Shown here: positions 49,608 through 51,403 of the stretch, in pieces
Layout: every line of letters begins with the position of its first letter
How positions within the stretch are numbered: the first letter of the stretch is position 1
NCBI RefSeq assembly: GCF_000003605.2
Contig: NW_003139636.1
Span: 1 to 51,403 of the forward strand
From: Saccoglossus kowalevskii
Taxonomy: Eukaryota > Hemichordata > Enteropneusta > Harrimaniidae
Reading direction: 5' to 3'
DNA: 51,403 nucleotides
Made by a program: the position numbers and the translations under genes
Notes under the pieces: model-generated
The model's input: only the letters and a program-made list of their open reading frames with translations
The model's database searches: none
Told to the model about the DNA's origin: nothing

Positions 49608-51403
49608 TACCCAAGACTACATACATGATACGCGAAGAGATACCCCATGAACATTAGCTGATGGGTAAATCACACTATTACCCAAGACTACATACAGGAT
49701 ACGTGAAAACATACCCCATGAATATTAGCTGATAGGTAAATCACACTATTACCCAAGACTACATACAGGATACGTGAAGACATACCCATAAATATTTGCT
49801 GATGGGTAAATCACACTATTACCCAAGACTACATACAGGACACGTGAAGACATACCCCATGAAAATTAGCTGATGGGTAAATCACACTATTACCCAAGGC
49901 TACATACAGGATACGCGAAGACATACCCATGGATATTAGGTGATGGGTAAATCGCACTATTACGCAAGACTACATACAGGATACGTTAAGACATAACCCA
50001 TGAATATTAGGTGATGGGTAAATCACACTATTACCCAAGACTACATACAGGATACGTGAAGACATACCCATGAATATTAGCTGATGGGTAAATCACACTA
50101 TTACCCAACGCTACATACAGGATACGCGAAGTCATACCCATGAATATTAGGTGATGGGTAAATCACACTATTACCCAAGACTACATACAGGATACGTTAA
50201 GACATACCCCATGAACATTAGCTGATGAGTAAATCACACTATTACCCAAGACTACATACAGGATACGTGAAGACATACCCCATGAATATTAGCTGATGTG
50301 TAAATCACACTATTACCCAAGACTACATACAGGATACGCGAAGACATACCCATGAATATTAGGTGATGGGTTAATCACACTATTAACCAAGACAACATAC
50401 AGGATACACGAACGAAGAAATACCCATGAATATTAGCTAATGGGTAAATCACACTATTACCCAAGACTACATACAGGATACGCGAAGACATACCCCATGA
50501 ACATTAGCTGATGAGTAAATCACACTATTACCCAAGACTACATACAGGATACGTGAAGACATACCCATGAATATTAGCTGATGGGTAAATCACACTATTA
50601 CCCAACGCTACATACAGGATACGCGAAGTCATACCCATGAATATTAGGTGATGGGTAAATCACACTATTACCCAAGACTACATACAGGATACGTTAAGAC
50701 ATACCCCATGAACATTAGCTGATGAGTAAATCACACTATTACCCAAGACTACATACAGGATACGTGAAGACATACCCCATGAATATTAGCTGATGTGTAA
50801 ATCACACTATTACCCAAGACTACATACAGGATACGTGAAAACATACCCCATGTATATTAGCTGATAGGTAAATCACACTATTACCCAAGACTACATACAG
50901 GATACGTGAAGACATACCCATGAATATTTGCTGATGGGTAAATCACACTATTACCCAAGACTACATACTGGACACGTGAAGACATACCCCATGAAAATTA
51001 GCTGGTGGGTAAATCACACTATTACCCAAGGCTACATACAGGATACGCGAAGACATACACATGGATATTAGGTGATGGGTAAATCGCACTATTACGCAAG
51101 ACTACATACAGGATACGTTAAGACATAACCCATGAATATTAGGTGATGGGTAAATCACACTATTACCCAACGCTACATACAGGATACGCGAAGACATACC
51201 CATGAATATTAGGTGATGGGTAAATCACACTATTACCCAAGACTACATACAGGATACGTTAAGACATACCCCATGAACATTAGCTGATGAGTAAATCACA
51301 CTATTACCCAAGACTACATACAGGATACGTGAAGACATACCCCATGAATATTAGCTGATGGGTAAATCACACTATTACCCAAGACTACATACAGGATACG
51401 CGA
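49608..51403. repeat. 12-mer variant runs to the window edge
   Basis: P joins C, D, E, F, G, A, L, M, N, T, W, then a second A, L, M, N, then C, D, E (CTGGACACGTG at 50967), F, G, L, M, N. GATGTGTAAATC at 50296 and 50792 is a private change repeated 496 bp apart. The window ends inside a monomer, so the array continues. Confidence 0.78.

Larger units (their letters stand above)
1..51403. repeat. 70/71-bp tandem satellite array filling the window
   Basis: Copies of one monomer run head to tail from the first to the last base, always in the same orientation, with no unique insert. A typical monomer is 355-425 (71 bp), starting TACCCAAGACTACATACAGG and ending in GGGTAAATCACACTAT. The 70-bp form usually has CATACCCATG where the 71-bp form has CATACCCCATG. 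Single-base changes at a limited set of positions define recurring types. Hand count of the consensus gives about 39% GC. Every frame of the consensus meets stops within one or two monomers. The scale and HOR structure suggest eukaryotic heterochromatin, possibly centromeric, but nothing in the sequence proves centromere function. I do not recognise the family. Confidence 0.98.

Noticed and set aside
1-51403. CRISPR array
   Set aside because: There are no unique spacers: the whole 70/71-bp period is repeated, and all parts of it are related between copies.
1-51403. Transposon, retroelement or tRNA/rRNA insertions
   Set aside because: Reading through the array showed continuous monomer phase with only one- to eleven-base irregularities; no insert was found.
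1-51403. Inverted segments within the array
   Set aside because: The forward tags TACCCAAG and GATGGGTAA occur throughout in the same orientation. I saw no run of the reverse complement.

Overview
The whole window is one uninterrupted tandem satellite array. Every base from 1 to 51403 falls in head-to-tail copies of a 70/71-bp monomer, about 725-730 copies, all in the same orientation. Both window edges lie inside the array, so no flank is visible. I find no credible protein gene, RNA gene, transposable element or unique DNA. The organism cannot be named from this. The organisation (tens of kb of short monomers arranged in higher-order repeats, roughly 39-40% GC by hand count of the consensus, CpG sites that look decayed) fits a eukaryotic centromeric, pericentromeric or other heterochromatic satellite. 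I do not recognise the monomer as a named family.

Monomers differ at a limited set of diagnostic positions, so they can be given letter types, and the types recur in fixed order. Three higher-order repeats (HORs) have exact marker spacings: a 12-monomer unit of 846 bp (A-B-C-D-E-F-G-H-I-J-J-K; full copies at 18981-19826 and 31684-32529), a 9-monomer unit of 635 bp (P-Q-R-S-T-U-V-W-X; 3459-4093, 5928-6562, 15380-16014, 28717-29351) and a 6-monomer unit of 424 bp (P-Q-Y-Z-a-b; 29352-29775, 33305-33728, 34716-35139, 49184-49607). The 9-mer and 6-mer share the P-Q head. Other stretches are mosaics of the same types.

Layout: 1-3300 is mainly A-G type. 3301-9740 alternates 9-mer, 'GTCTACG' and 6-mer-like blocks. 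9741-13266 is mosaic. 13267-14815 holds the 'GGCTTC' block. 14816-18830 is mostly 9-mer. 18831-22717 is the 12-mer core. 22718-25541 has a 707-bp tandem duplication and a copy of the window start. 25542-28716 is mosaic. 28717-31400 is 9-mer/6-mer. 31401-33300 is a second 12-mer core. 33301-51403 repeats the same modules in several orders.

Nothing here works through encoded products. The notable content is the record of array evolution: collinear copies of rare-variant blocks at fixed offsets (5010, 5152, 10517, 12709, 20893, 24552 and 31897 bp), chimeric monomers at crossover points, local copy-number changes of one to ten monomers, and a two-monomer patch replaced in register. Recurrent sequence elements are a 7-bp dyad (TGGGTAA/TTACCCA) at each monomer boundary, a 10-bp palindrome (ATCAGCTGAT) in two monomer types, and a hypervariable CGCG site.
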